This document shows positions 34,697-44,509 of a stretch of 64,000 nt of DNA, in pieces. The notes under the pieces are model-generated. The model was not told the origin of the DNA, made no database searches, and saw only the letters and a program-made list of their open reading frames with translations. Made by a program: the position numbers and the translations under genes. Position 1 is the stretch's first letter. Each line of letters starts with the position of its first letter. The stretch is from Cinclus cinclus (lineage: Eukaryota; Chordata; Aves; Passeriformes; Cinclidae), in assembly GCF_963662255.1 (NCBI RefSeq), contig NW_026912140.1, positions 46,001 to 110,000 on the forward strand, written 5' to 3'.

Positions 34697-34805
34697 TCCG
34701 GAGGTGGCTGGGGCGGTTCGCGAGCTGATCCACTCCACGCCGGCACCAGGTGATTCCTGGGGAGTCATCGACCCGCGCCCGACCCCGCGCCTGACGGACA
34801 ACTGT

Positions 34806-34820
34806 AACAGGTAAGCCCGA
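34806..34820 (+). other. Candidate major splice donor of the provirus
   Basis: The sequence 'aacag|gtaagccc' is an excellent donor just downstream of the primer site, where gammaretroviruses place the donor for the env transcript. Confidence 0.5.
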
Positions 34821-35005
34821 AGGTGCTTTATTATTTGGTTTAGGTGCCTGCCTGATAAGTCGAGGCGGCGATCCTCGCAGGGTTGGGCAGAAGACGTCTC
34901 TGGTTGGTAAAGCCTAGGCGCCGACCGTTAGACGCGGCGAAAGCTGCGCAGGATCGGCACTTGCCCCTCGCGGCGTCGAGAAGTGGCAAGTTTGGTTGGT
35001 TATTG

Positions 35006-35340
35006 GTTTATTGGTTAATAATTTGATAATCACTGTCTGTTGGTTTGTTGGTTAAATAATTTGATAATTAGTGTCTGTTGGTTTATTGGTTAATAATTTG
35101 ATAATCACTGTCTGTTGGTTTGTTGGTTAAATAATTTGATAATTAGTGTCTGTTGGTTTATTGGTTAGTAATTTGATAATCACTGTCTGTTGGTTTGTTG
35201 GTTGATAATTTGATAATCAGTGTCTGTTAGTTTGTTGGTTGATGATTCGATGATCAGTGTCTGTTGGTTTGTTGGTTAATAATTCGATAATCAGTATCCG
35301 TTGGTTTATTGGTTAATAATTTGATAATCAATATCTGTTG
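35006..35340. repeat. 37-bp tandem repeat in the proviral leader, nine copies
   Basis: The unit starts 'gtttattggttaataattt' or 'gtttgttggtt' and ends 'tctgttg'. The first four copies alternate between two variants (…aatcactg… and …aattagtg…), so the array grew partly as a 75-bp dimer. It occupies the leader where packaging signals usually lie and ends 55 bp before the gag start codon. Confidence 0.9.
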
Positions 35341-35395
35341 TAGCCGTGACTGTTGGAAGTGTGTTTGTGAGATAGTATTGTGTGATTGTGTTATT

Positions 35396-37094
35396 ATGAT
35401 GCCATTTAAAACGTTTAAAGCTTTGGTTCAATCTAATGAAAAGGTTCCGGAAAATACTCCGTTAGGATGTTTGTTGGGGCGTTGGAAAAGAGAAGGGTTC
35501 CATCAAGAGTTAAAAAGGGAAAGGATGATTGATTATTGTAATCATTGGTGGCCACAATATGAAACTGGAAGTTCGGGGTGGCCCCTCAATGGGTCTATTG
35601 ACCCTGGTGTGATATCCCCGTTAATGCAGTTTTTACGGGAAAATGAAAAATGGGATGAGATTCCTTATTTGGATTTGTTTTATACCCTAAAAGGCAAACC
35701 CGAATGGCAGAAAGAATGTGGTATTATGGTATTACAGGTAGAGGAAAAAAATTGTCAAGGTTGTAGGCAAAGGAATAGGTGTAATGGTTGTTTGACAAAG
35801 CTGACAAGCCAGGAAGAGGACCTATCTTTGCTTGTAGCTCCTAGTGCCCCTCCTGCAGAATTAGCTTCGGAAGAGGAAGATAGTGATAAAGAAGAAAGAG
35901 AAATAATACAAACCCCAGAAATGGGGAAGGGCTCCCAGGAATCGATAATACCTTGTCCTGGGGAGCCATCTCCCGGTCATACCCGTAATATACCGAGAAC
36001 CCCTATTGCAGAAAGAACTAGACAAGGGAGGAAAAATAGGGAAAAACCCCAACTGATAGCCCCTTTAAGGGAAGCTATGGGACCTCAGGGTGAGAAGGTG
36101 TTTATTAAAGTCCCGTTCTCACCTGGGGATCTGATAATTTGGAAACAAGCAGCAGGGTCATACCGGGAGGATCCGGACAAGGTTGCTCGAGTGGTAAAAA
36201 TGATAATAAAAACACAAAATCCTGATTGGAATGATTTACAGGTGTTACTAGATACCTTGATGGATTCAACCGAGAAAGAGATGGTGTTACGGGCAATGAC
36301 AGAATGAGCCAGGGAAATGTTGAGGGTACAAATGATGGATGGAACTCTAAATGACTTGGTCCCGAGAGAGGACCCCGGGTGGGATCCTAACACCAGTCGG
36401 GGTTGGAAAAGACTTCAAGTTTATCAAGAATTAATAATAGAAGGGATTAGAACGGGGATGCCAAAAACAATGAATTGGTCAAAACTGTATTCCATAAGAC
36501 AGGATAAAAGTGAGTCCCCGTCAGCATTCCTGGAGCGGCTGAAGGAAACTGCACGCAGATTTACTAATTTAGAGGTTGATGGGGAGGCAGGGAAATTACA
36601 GTTGGCTTTGATTTTTATGGGGCAATCTCAGGATGATATTAGGAAAAAGCTGCAAAAGTTAGAAGGGGAGGACACTCGGAACCTAGAGAAAATGCTGGAA
36701 GTGGCATGGAAGGTATATAATAATAGAGAAAAAGAGACAGCAAAGAGACATCAGGCAAATATTTTAGCAGTATTGCAACACGCTACGGGAGGAAGCCCAA
36801 GAGGACGAGGACGGGGCCGGGGTGGTATGGGTCGAGGAAGGGGCATAATTCAGCAGAATTTGGGAAGGGGAGCAATGGGAGGATTGGGAAATCCCTTCGG
36901 GGGGGCAAGGAAAATTGGGTCCTAATCAATGCGCCTTTTGCAGACAGTTAGGTCACTGGAAAAATGAATGTCCAGTCAAATGGGGAGTGGGTAATGTGGG
37001 GAATGTAAATCCTATGGGAAACGCAGGAGCTACCACGGGGCCGGTAGATGTCGCTCAAGCATTTGTGTTAGGCAACTATCAAAATCAGAGCTGA
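35396..37094 (+). pseudogene. gag: Class I provirus gag, two breaks
   Basis: Starts at one of two adjacent ATGs (35396, 35399) with the N-terminus MMPFKTFKALV. There is no glycine at position 2, so the N-terminal myristoylation usual in gammaretroviral matrix is not predicted. A PSAP late-domain motif is encoded near 35850. The matrix/capsid frame is stopped by TGA at 36305-36307 and then continues (36308-36925) through a capsid-like region and an Arg-Gly tract. A one-base shift in a seven-G run near 36896-36902 separates this from the nucleocapsid, which has one zinc knuckle (CAFCRQLGHWKNEC, C-x2-C-x4-H-x4-C) at 36930-36971. gag ends with TGA at 37092-37094 in the pol frame. The G-run shift could be an assembly error; the TGA at 36305 looks like a true mutation. 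Confidence 0.85.
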
Positions 37095-40000
37095 CTAGAT
37101 CAGGATCTGAAGGTAGTATTGGAGGTAGGGGGACAAGAACGAGAATTTAGAGTTGATACGGGAGCAACACATTCGGTTTTGAATACAAAATTAGGGTTAT
37201 TAACTGATGCAAAAATTCAAGTAATAGGGGCAACTGGGCAAGTAGAAGAGAGGACATTTTTGCAGCCGTTAGACATAAAATTCGGGGGAAAAGAATTTGA
37301 TCATCAATTCCTGTATATGCCTAATTGCCCAGAGTCACTGTTTGGAAGAGATCTGTTATCTCTTCTAAATATGAGAATATTATTTGAAGGAGGACGAGTG
37401 AAATTAGAAATTCCTGATAAAGAAATATCTAGACTATTTGTGATTAAGGAGGTAGAGCCCACCCCAATTCCTGAAGAGGTTGAACAGGCGGTGGTACCTT
37501 GGGTTTGGGGAACCGGCACTCCAGGTAAGTCTAAGGCAGCTCAACCAGTAGTGGTTGAGCTAAAGGAGGGAGTCCAACCGGTAAGGATTAGACAATATCC
37601 GATTAAGTTAGAAGCTAGGAAAGGAGTAGCCCCCATGATTGCTCAATTCTTAATCCAAGGTATTTTGCAAGAATGTGAGTCAGAATTTAATACCCCAATT
37701 TTTCCAGTACGAAAACTCAATGGTAAATATAGGTTAGTTCAGGATCTGAGAGCTATAAATAATATAACCAAGGATATCCACCCAGTGGTGGCAAACCCCT
37801 ATACTTTGTTAACATCTGTGTCTGAAAGATTTCAATGGTTTACAGTAATTGATTTAAAAGACGCTTTCTTCTGCATCCCTCTGGCATTTGAAAGTAGGAA
37901 ATATTTTGCATTCGAGTGGGAAGACCCTGACTCTGGCCGGAAGAAACAGCTTACTTGGACACGACTTCCGCAAGGATTCAAGAATTCCCCCACAATATTT
38001 GGGAACCAGTTAGCCAAGGAATTGGAGGAATGGAAAACAACACAGGTAAAAGAATCTCCCTTTTCTCATGTAATACTTCAATATGTAGATGACATTTTCC
38101 TGGCCACAGAAGAAAGGGACATTTGCCTAAATTTAACTATAAGCTTATTGAACATGCTAGGCCAGGCTGGATATCGGGTCTCGAAAGAAAAGGCCCAACT
38201 CATCCGGACAAGTGTGTTATATTTGGGCTGTGAAATAACACAAGGAGTAAGGCGATTAGGAGCAAATAGAATTGAAGCCATCTGCACCATACCTATTCCC
38301 CGAAATCATCAGGAACTAAGATCCTTTCTAGGAATGGTAGGATGGTGCCGGCTGTGGATCCCGAATTTCGGACTCCTGGCCAAACCCTTATATGAGGCAC
38401 TAAAAGAGACACAGTTACGGTGGGACAAGCCACAGCAGAATGCGTTCCAAGGGCTAAAGCAAGCACTAAAAGAAGCCCCGGCATTGGGACTACCCGATTT
38501 AACTAAGGACTTTCAATTATATGTAAATGAGAGACAGAGACTGGCTTTAGGAGTACTCACGCAAAAGTTGGGATCATGGAAGCGTCCGGTCTGCTATTTT
38601 TCGAAACAACTAGATGCAGTCAGCTCTGGATGGCCGTCCTGTTTGCGAGCCGTGGCAGCTACTGTACTATTGATTCAGGAATCAAGAAAATTGACTTTGG
38701 GTAAGAAAATAGAAGTGTTTGTGCCTCACATGGTGATAACAGTTCTGGAACAAAAAGGGGGGCATTGGTTGTCCTCCAGCAGAATGTTGCAATATCAAGC
38801 AATATTAAGGGAACAAGATGATGTTGAGCTAAAAGTAACTAACCATATCAATCCAGCAGAATTTCTCCGCAGTGAGCAAGAAGAAGGCGAATTGACCCAC
38901 GACTGTGTGGAAGTCATTGAACAAGTCTTCGCTAGCCGCACTGACCTGAAAGACGTGCCATTGGAGTCTCCGGACTGGGAACTGTTTACAGATGGATCCA
39001 GTTTCGTCGAGAATGGGACCAGGTATGCGGATTATGCGGTGGTAACGCTCCTCCAGGTCGTGGAAGCTAAAGCCCTCACCCCGGGAACATCAGCGCAGAA
39101 AGCAGAGATTGTGGCTTTGATTCGCGCCTTGGTTTTGAGTCAAGGAAAGAAGGTAAATATATGGACTGACTCTAAATATGCATTTGGAGTTCTGCATGTC
39201 CATGGAGCATTATGGAAAGAAAGAGGACTGTTAAGTTCCCAAGGGACATCTATAAAACATCGAAACGAAATCCTATCTCTTTTGGATGCTGTGCATAAAC
39301 CAGCTGCATAGCAGTAATGCATGTGAGAGGACATCAGAAGGAAGAAGGAAAAAATCTACCAAGGAAATAATCTAGCAGATGCTACTGCTCGGAAAGTGGC
39401 ACGTGAGGTTTGGACACAATTGGCATTGATTCCGACAAAGGTAAGCCCAGTCACTCCTCACCTAGAGCAGAAGCCAAATTACTCCTTAGAAGATGAAAGA
39501 CTGGCCAGACTTGTGAATGCCCAGAAGAACGCGTTAGGGTGGTATGTGACCGACATAGGGCAAGTATTAGTACCTGTCAAGATCATGAAAATAATTTTAG
39601 AAGCAGAACACAACAAATGCCACTGGGTGGCAGAGGTATTGGTTAAATTTTTAAAGAAAGAAATCATTTCTAACCAGATGTTGACTTTAGCTAAACGAGT
39701 TAATGCAATGTGCCCAGTCTGTATAAAGAACAATCCTGTAGTGAGGAAGCAGATTCAATTAGGAAAATTACAGGTAGGACCAGAGCCAGGTGATTATTGG
39801 CAGGTTGACTTTTCAGAGTTGCCCAGGGCTCAAGGGTACAGATACCTTCTGGTATATGTATGTACTTTTTCGGGATGGCCCGAGGCTTTTCCGTGCAGAA
39901 CTAACCAGGCTAAGGAGGTGGTCAAAACCTTATTAAGGGAAATTATTCCTAGGTTTGGAATACCCCTGGGAATTTCATCAGATAGGGGACCACATTTTGT

Positions 40001-40637
40001 GGCCGGAATAGTACAAAACATAGCACGAGTGCTCGATGTTAAATGGAATTTACATACCCCATGGAGACCTCAATCAAGTGGGCAGGTAGAAAGAATGAAT
40101 CAGACATTGAAAGGTCAGATCAAGAAAATCTGTCAAGAAGCTAAGATTCAATGGCCGCAAGCATTACCATTGGCTTTGTTAAGAATCAGGATTAAACCCA
40201 GGGAAAAGGTAGGAGTAAGTCCATATGAAATACTATATGGCAGACCATATCATGCAACAACATTAAAAGGTGATCCTCACGTGGTTGGGGACCAAATGCT
40301 CTTTAACTATGTTCTATCTCTTAACAAGACTCTTATAGCTTTGAGAGGTGCTTTGCAGTGGAACCGCCCTCTGCCGCTGGAAAATCCAGTCCATGACATC
40401 CAACCAGGAGACCGGGTGTATGTAAAGAACTGGAGCACGGACCCCTTGAAGGAATCATGGGAGGGTCCACGTCAGGTGATTATGACAACCTTCACGGCGG
40501 CAAAAGTCGAGGGCATCAACAACTGGATCCACTACACCCGGATCAAGAAAGTCCCTACTCATTGGGAAGTGCAGCCACTGTCTTCCACCAAGATGGTTAT
40601 TCGAGCCAAACCCACCGACCCAAGGCCTACATCTTAA
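37095..40637 (+). pseudogene. pol: Class I provirus pro-pol, small lesion at the end of RNase H
   Basis: Follows gag in frame after the UGA. Protease: VDTGATHS at about 37152-37175. Reverse transcriptase: LPQGF and the catalytic YVDD at 38082-38093. RNase H begins FTDGSS near 38990 and has WTDSK near 39160. The frame is then lost at TAG 39309-39311, and compensating shifts restore it by about 39363 (NNLADAT). Within that gap the conserved GHQK-type RNase H end is readable in another frame. Integrase has the zinc site (HNKCH ... CPVC), the acidic triad (QVDF, SSDRG, QVERM) and a GDRVYVK-type C-terminal domain typical of class I. The long frame 37119-39311 lies upstream and 39396-40637 downstream of the lesion. 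Its last 181 bases overlap env in another frame. Confidence 0.88.
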
Positions 40638-42997
40638 TCATTGGACTGATCATGTCATGTCAAGTAACTTTAACTCATGAATCTGTTGTGATTACTGTTC
40701 TAGAGCCGGTGACTATGGCGGTTGAAGGAATGAATGTAAATCTGACTTGTTCATTCACCAATGACCAGGGAGCTGGATCCGAAGAAGTCAATGTAAGATG
40801 GAAAAAGGATATGGATTGGGTAGACACAGGTATTGTCACAACTTGGGATATGAAAACACAAATGGGAAACACTACCCTACAATTGATAAATGTAACTTCG
40901 GGATCTGAAGACAAGTATTTATGTGGAGTCTGGATCAGAGATAGTTTCGACTACGGTAACTTGAAATTACGGGTAATGTCATTATTAGGGGATGGTACCA
41001 AGAAGGGGGATGTTGAGGTCATTCCAGCCTCAACCTATGTAGACATGTGGGACAGTCCTCCTTTGCGAATGAATTGTACTTTCCGATTGAAAAACGAGTG
41101 TGAATATGGGATACAAGTTAAGTGGTGGAGGGAAAATTCTCAGGGAATGTGGAATCAAATCAGCGAAGGAGTTAGCTGGTGGTCCGAAGGAACCGTGGGA
41201 GGAGGATGGTTAAATATTACTGATCTGAAGATTGGGAAATTGGGAAGTAGATACTTGTGTATAGTCTCATGTGGAGAAATGGGTGACTTTGGAATACGAA
41301 ACGTCAGGGCTTGGTCGCATTTGAGAGGTGGAATCACTGGCCAACGTGGGGTCTATAGTGGGCGGGGACATGCAATAACTGCAGTTTATCTTAATAGCAT
41401 CAGAGGAACTCACAGAAGAACTCGAGCCATAGATGTAACATTTCCCCGCAGTCAGGAACAGGAAAATTTGATAGTAGGATTAATTCGGGACTTTGGTAAA
41501 GTGCAGAATGTTTCCTCGATTACAGCTTGTTTACCTTTACCACAGGCAGCCGGGGAGCCGATACCGTGGGGAATCATCCCAGTAAAAACTTTACCCAGGG
41601 CATTCGTGGATTTTACTTGGAGTTGTAAATTGATACCAAAGGAGGATGTAGAAAAGAAGGAAGGATGCCAATTAATTAGGAATATGTTGGAAAAAGATTG
41701 CCAGCAAATGCCAGGCTACTATGCGTGGGTTAGTAAAATGAACAAATGCATTGTGGAAGGACCAATAAGGGAACCATGTAATAAGGTTTGGATGCAGGTA
41801 AAACGCACAAGAAATGAAGAAGTATGTCAAAACATTACGCAATCACAGTCTTTAGAAGACGATTGGGGAGCAATTTGGGGACCAAGTTTATTAGAGACAT
41901 ATAGTTACCTAGGAACTGTGAATTGGTGCATTGAATGGATAGGAAATAAGAACCAGACTTATACTAGAGTATTAACAACAGAGACAGCTCAGAGGACATC
42001 AACTGGGACAACAGAGACATGGAATTGTTCACGAGTTATTACTTGTGATACTCCAGAAGCAGAAATAGGTTTGGTACCAGTAAGAGTGTTACTCAAGTGG
42101 GGATGTGAATGTAGAGGGTACAATCATACAATTAGGGGAGAGATGGCCGGTAACAAACAAGTAGATTGCAAAACTACCACTATCAGAAGCCCTGGTAACT
42201 TGGTCTGGGTAATGGGACATGGGAAATGGACCACTCATATACCGATCGATGGGATGGTAACTCAAATAATTTTAGGAGTTCCTACCTTATGTCCATTCTG
42301 GAAACAATCTAAACTTAATAAACAAGAAATACAGGCCAGGCAAAGGAGAGACATAGGAGATGAAATTATTGAAGAAAATGAGTGGCATGAACCGTCAGGG
42401 GGAGTAAAATTCGGATGGGCACTAGAATCTTTATTTGCACCTATCTCCACATATCGAAATAGGGAAATGTTGTATAGACTCCTGGGACAGACCGAAAGAT
42501 TAGCAGCAGCCACCAAGAAGGGATTTAAAGATTTAAATTCACAATTACAGGCAACCACTCGGATGACATTGCAAAACCGGATGGCATTAGATATGCTGTT
42601 ACTAAGAGAGCATGGAGTTTGTGGATATCTGCATGGGAAGACAGATCATTGCTGTATTCATATCCCAAAAGTGACAAAGGAAGTAGAAAAAGATATAGAT
42701 CAATTGGAGAATATTGAATCTAAAACTAGGGAAATAGCAAAAGATGCGGAATATAACTGGATTGGAGCAATATTCAGCTCTCTAGGGATCCAGGTCTCTG
42801 GTTGGATATCCTCAATTGTTCAATATGCAATAATATTGTTGATATTAATTGGAGTTGTGTATGGAGTTTACAGATGTCTTCTAGGAGTAATCACCAGAGA
42901 AGGAATTCATACCCGGAGAATAATGAAGGCTATGACCAGGAACGGACAACCGGCTGGGAACACACCGCCTCCTTCGTGCTTAGAGACGGTTACATGA
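40457..42997 (+). CDS. env: Class I provirus envelope with two Ig-like domains, intact frame
   Basis: 846 codons with no break. Residues 57-66 are a short hydrophobic stretch that may be the signal peptide core; the real start could be later or come from a spliced leader. Residues 78-173 look like an immunoglobulin V-type domain: Cys98 (NLTCSF), Trp115 (VRWKK), and the EDKYLCGV motif with Cys156. Residues 185-285 look like a second: Cys207, Trp223 (VKWW), ITDL and RYLC with Cys268. A cysteine-rich surface region follows to about 627. RQRR at 628-631 is a furin-type site. The transmembrane subunit has a heptad-like helix, LQNRMALDMLLL (the immunosuppressive-type region), C-x9-CC at 722-733, a membrane span at about 788-806 and a 40-residue tail. 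Known class I receptor domains have an Ig-like fold but usually no such V-set signature, so capture of a host Ig gene is possible. Confidence 0.88.
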   Translation: MGGSTSGDYDNLHGGKSRGHQQLDPLHPDQESPYSLGSAATVFHQDGYSSQTHRPKAYILIIGLIMSCQVTLTHESVVITVLEPVTMAVEGMNVNLTCSFTNDQGAGSEEVNVRWKKDMDWVDTGIVTTWDMKTQMGNTTLQLINVTSGSEDKYLCGVWIRDSFDYGNLKLRVMSLLGDGTKKGDVEVIPASTYVDMWDSPPLRMNCTFRLKNECEYGIQVKWWRENSQGMWNQISEGVSWWSEGTVGGGWLNITDLKIGKLGSRYLCIVSCGEMGDFGIRNVRAWSHLRGGITGQRGVYSGRGHAITAVYLNSIRGTHRRTRAIDVTFPRSQEQENLIVGLIRDFGKVQNVSSITACLPLPQAAGEPIPWGIIPVKTLPRAFVDFTWSCKLIPKEDVEKKEGCQLIRNMLEKDCQQMPGYYAWVSKMNKCIVEGPIREPCNKVWMQVKRTRNEEVCQNITQSQSLEDDWGAIWGPSLLETYSYLGTVNWCIEWIGNKNQTYTRVLTTETAQRTSTGTTETWNCSRVITCDTPEAEIGLVPVRVLLKWGCECRGYNHTIRGEMAGNKQVDCKTTTIRSPGNLVWVMGHGKWTTHIPIDGMVTQIILGVPTLCPFWKQSKLNKQEIQARQRRDIGDEIIEENEWHEPSGGVKFGWALESLFAPISTYRNREMLYRLLGQTERLAAATKKGFKDLNSQLQATTRMTLQNRMALDMLLLREHGVCGYLHGKTDHCCIHIPKVTKEVEKDIDQLENIESKTREIAKDAEYNWIGAIFSSLGIQVSGWISSIVQYAIILLILIGVVYGVYRCLLGVITREGIHTRRIMKAMTRNGQPAGNTPPPSCLETVT

Positions 42998-43047
42998 AGA
43001 ATGGAGGGAAGAAGTTGAGCATCCTTGCAGAAGATTGAAGGATGCTC

Positions 43048-43060
43048 AAAAGGGGGGAGT
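43048..43060 (+). other. Polypurine tract of class I provirus
   Basis: AAAAGGGGGGAGT sits directly against the 3' LTR, the expected place for plus-strand priming. Confidence 0.85.
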
Positions 43061-43603
43061 TGTTAGCATATACATATACATTTAATAGTTAGTGGTAGTA
43101 ATGCTAAGGCTGCAGTTTGTAGCTAGTGCAAGGTAGGCCCTGGGAACTAAGCCAGGGAATGTGCTGAGCTACAGAATAATGAGTTAAGGGCCAGTGGGGC
43201 GAAGAAGGACCAACTGGTTATTTATAGGAACAGTAGGGAATTTACTGATGAAGTACAATAAACAGGTGTGGGATTAATCTATAGTTCTAGTTTAGACAAG
43301 CATGTAGGATTTATAACCGTTAGAAAGGTATCTTATTGTCTTAACTTAGGCAGGCGTGCAAGAGTTATAACCTTTAGAAATGTTATCTCGAAAATGACTG
43401 CTGCCTTTGATGTGAAGTATGTGGACCATAGCATGTAGCCATGGTGAAGCAAGATTTGTAAAAGTGTATAAAACTGTGTAAGATTCACTAAGGAGTTGGG
43501 ACTTTGACTTTGGACGCTAGTCCTCAGGTCCCCGGGCCCTGAATAAAGCACCGCACAAAACAACTTTGTTGATTTGTGTTTTACTCTTTGGGATCGGGCA
43601 GCA
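43061..43603 (+). repeat. 3' LTR of class I provirus
   Basis: 543 bp, TGTTAGCATA to GGGCAGCA, followed by the target duplication GGTC. Confidence 0.93.
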
Positions 43604-43830
43604 GGTCCAGTAATGATGTGGAAAAAAGGCCTGGTTCTTCCTCTGGAATCCAGTGGAAAAAGGTTGCCTTTGGCGTTCTAAACCTCAGTTTATATCTAGG
43701 TAGGAAAGGCTTGGCTCATCCTCCTGGCTGGAGTATCTCCCAATAGGATGATGTAATCTCATCAGTTATACAGTAGGACTCAGAGGCCCATTAACAGAAG
43801 ATACTTCCTACAGAGATAAGGATGATCACC
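43604..43830. mobile_element. Older LTR element, right part
   Basis: Matches 7295-7500, sharing 'ggtaggaaaggcttggctc' with one change and 'aggatgatgtaat'. It continues the piece at 33960-34130. Confidence 0.6.
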
Positions 43831-44509
43831 TGTTGGGGGTTGGTTCTTTCCTTTTTCCCTCTGTGGAATTTTCCCCATTGTCATGCTAAGATATCTGTTG
43901 ACTAGGCCCTGGTGGCAAGGGGGAGGGGAGAGAAGAGGGAAACCCCCCGAGATTCAAACATCCAGAAGAGGAAGCGGAAGGCGGGGCCTCGGCCCATTCT
44001 CCCCTCGGAGTTCAGAGGAGAAGGACAATCGCTGCCTCTTTCCCATCACCGCCATCCCAGCATCGGGAACCATCCTCACTGCTGTCGGACCTTGCCCTGC
44101 TGTCTTCTTGCTGTAAACTACCACCATCCAGCACTCTGCCGAGCACCAGGACCGACACCGTGAGCGGAGGGCTCTCTCCATCTCTCTCTCCCCCTGGGAC
44201 AACGCTGCCATCACCCCCAGCCCTCCTGCGGCTCTGCAGGACCTGCCCGCCCCCAGCACCGGGAACTGCAGCTCAGAAAGGACTGGGACTGAGATACTGT
44301 TCTGTTTGTGGGTAATTTCATAGCTGTTGTTCTTGTTTGTCTTGTTAGGTATACTAGTAAAGAACTGTTATTCCTACCCCCATATCTTTGGCTGAGAGCT
44401 CCCTTAATTTCAAAATCATTATAATCGGAAGGAAGGAAGCATCACATTTTTCAGTCCAAAGGGAAGCTTCTGCTTTCCTTAGCAAACACCTGTCTTTCAA
44501 AAAAGGACA
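43831..44509 (+). mobile_element. Solo LTR of the ERVL family
   Basis: TGTTGGGGGTTGG to AAAAAGGACA, clearly related to the LTRs at 12764 and 18852 but more diverged and lacking a short piece ('ggtgcctgcagcca' in the others). No internal sequence follows and no exact target duplication was found. Confidence 0.85.

Larger units (their letters stand above)
34131..43603 (+). mobile_element. Gammaretrovirus-like (class I) endogenous retrovirus, full length
   Basis: Structure: 543-bp LTR, arginine-like primer site, splice donor, leader with a 37-bp tandem repeat, gag, pro-pol, env, polypurine tract, 543-bp LTR. Class I traits are a single zinc knuckle in Gag, an in-frame UGA between gag and pol, a 4-bp target duplication (GGTC at 34127-34130 and 43604-43607), and an integrase whose end overlaps env. 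The insertion site lies inside an older LTR element whose uninterrupted relative is at 7130-7530. By eye the LTRs differ at three internal positions and the last base. gag has one stop and one frameshift, and pol has a small scrambled spot, so the copy is not replication-competent as written. env is open throughout. Confidence 0.93.
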
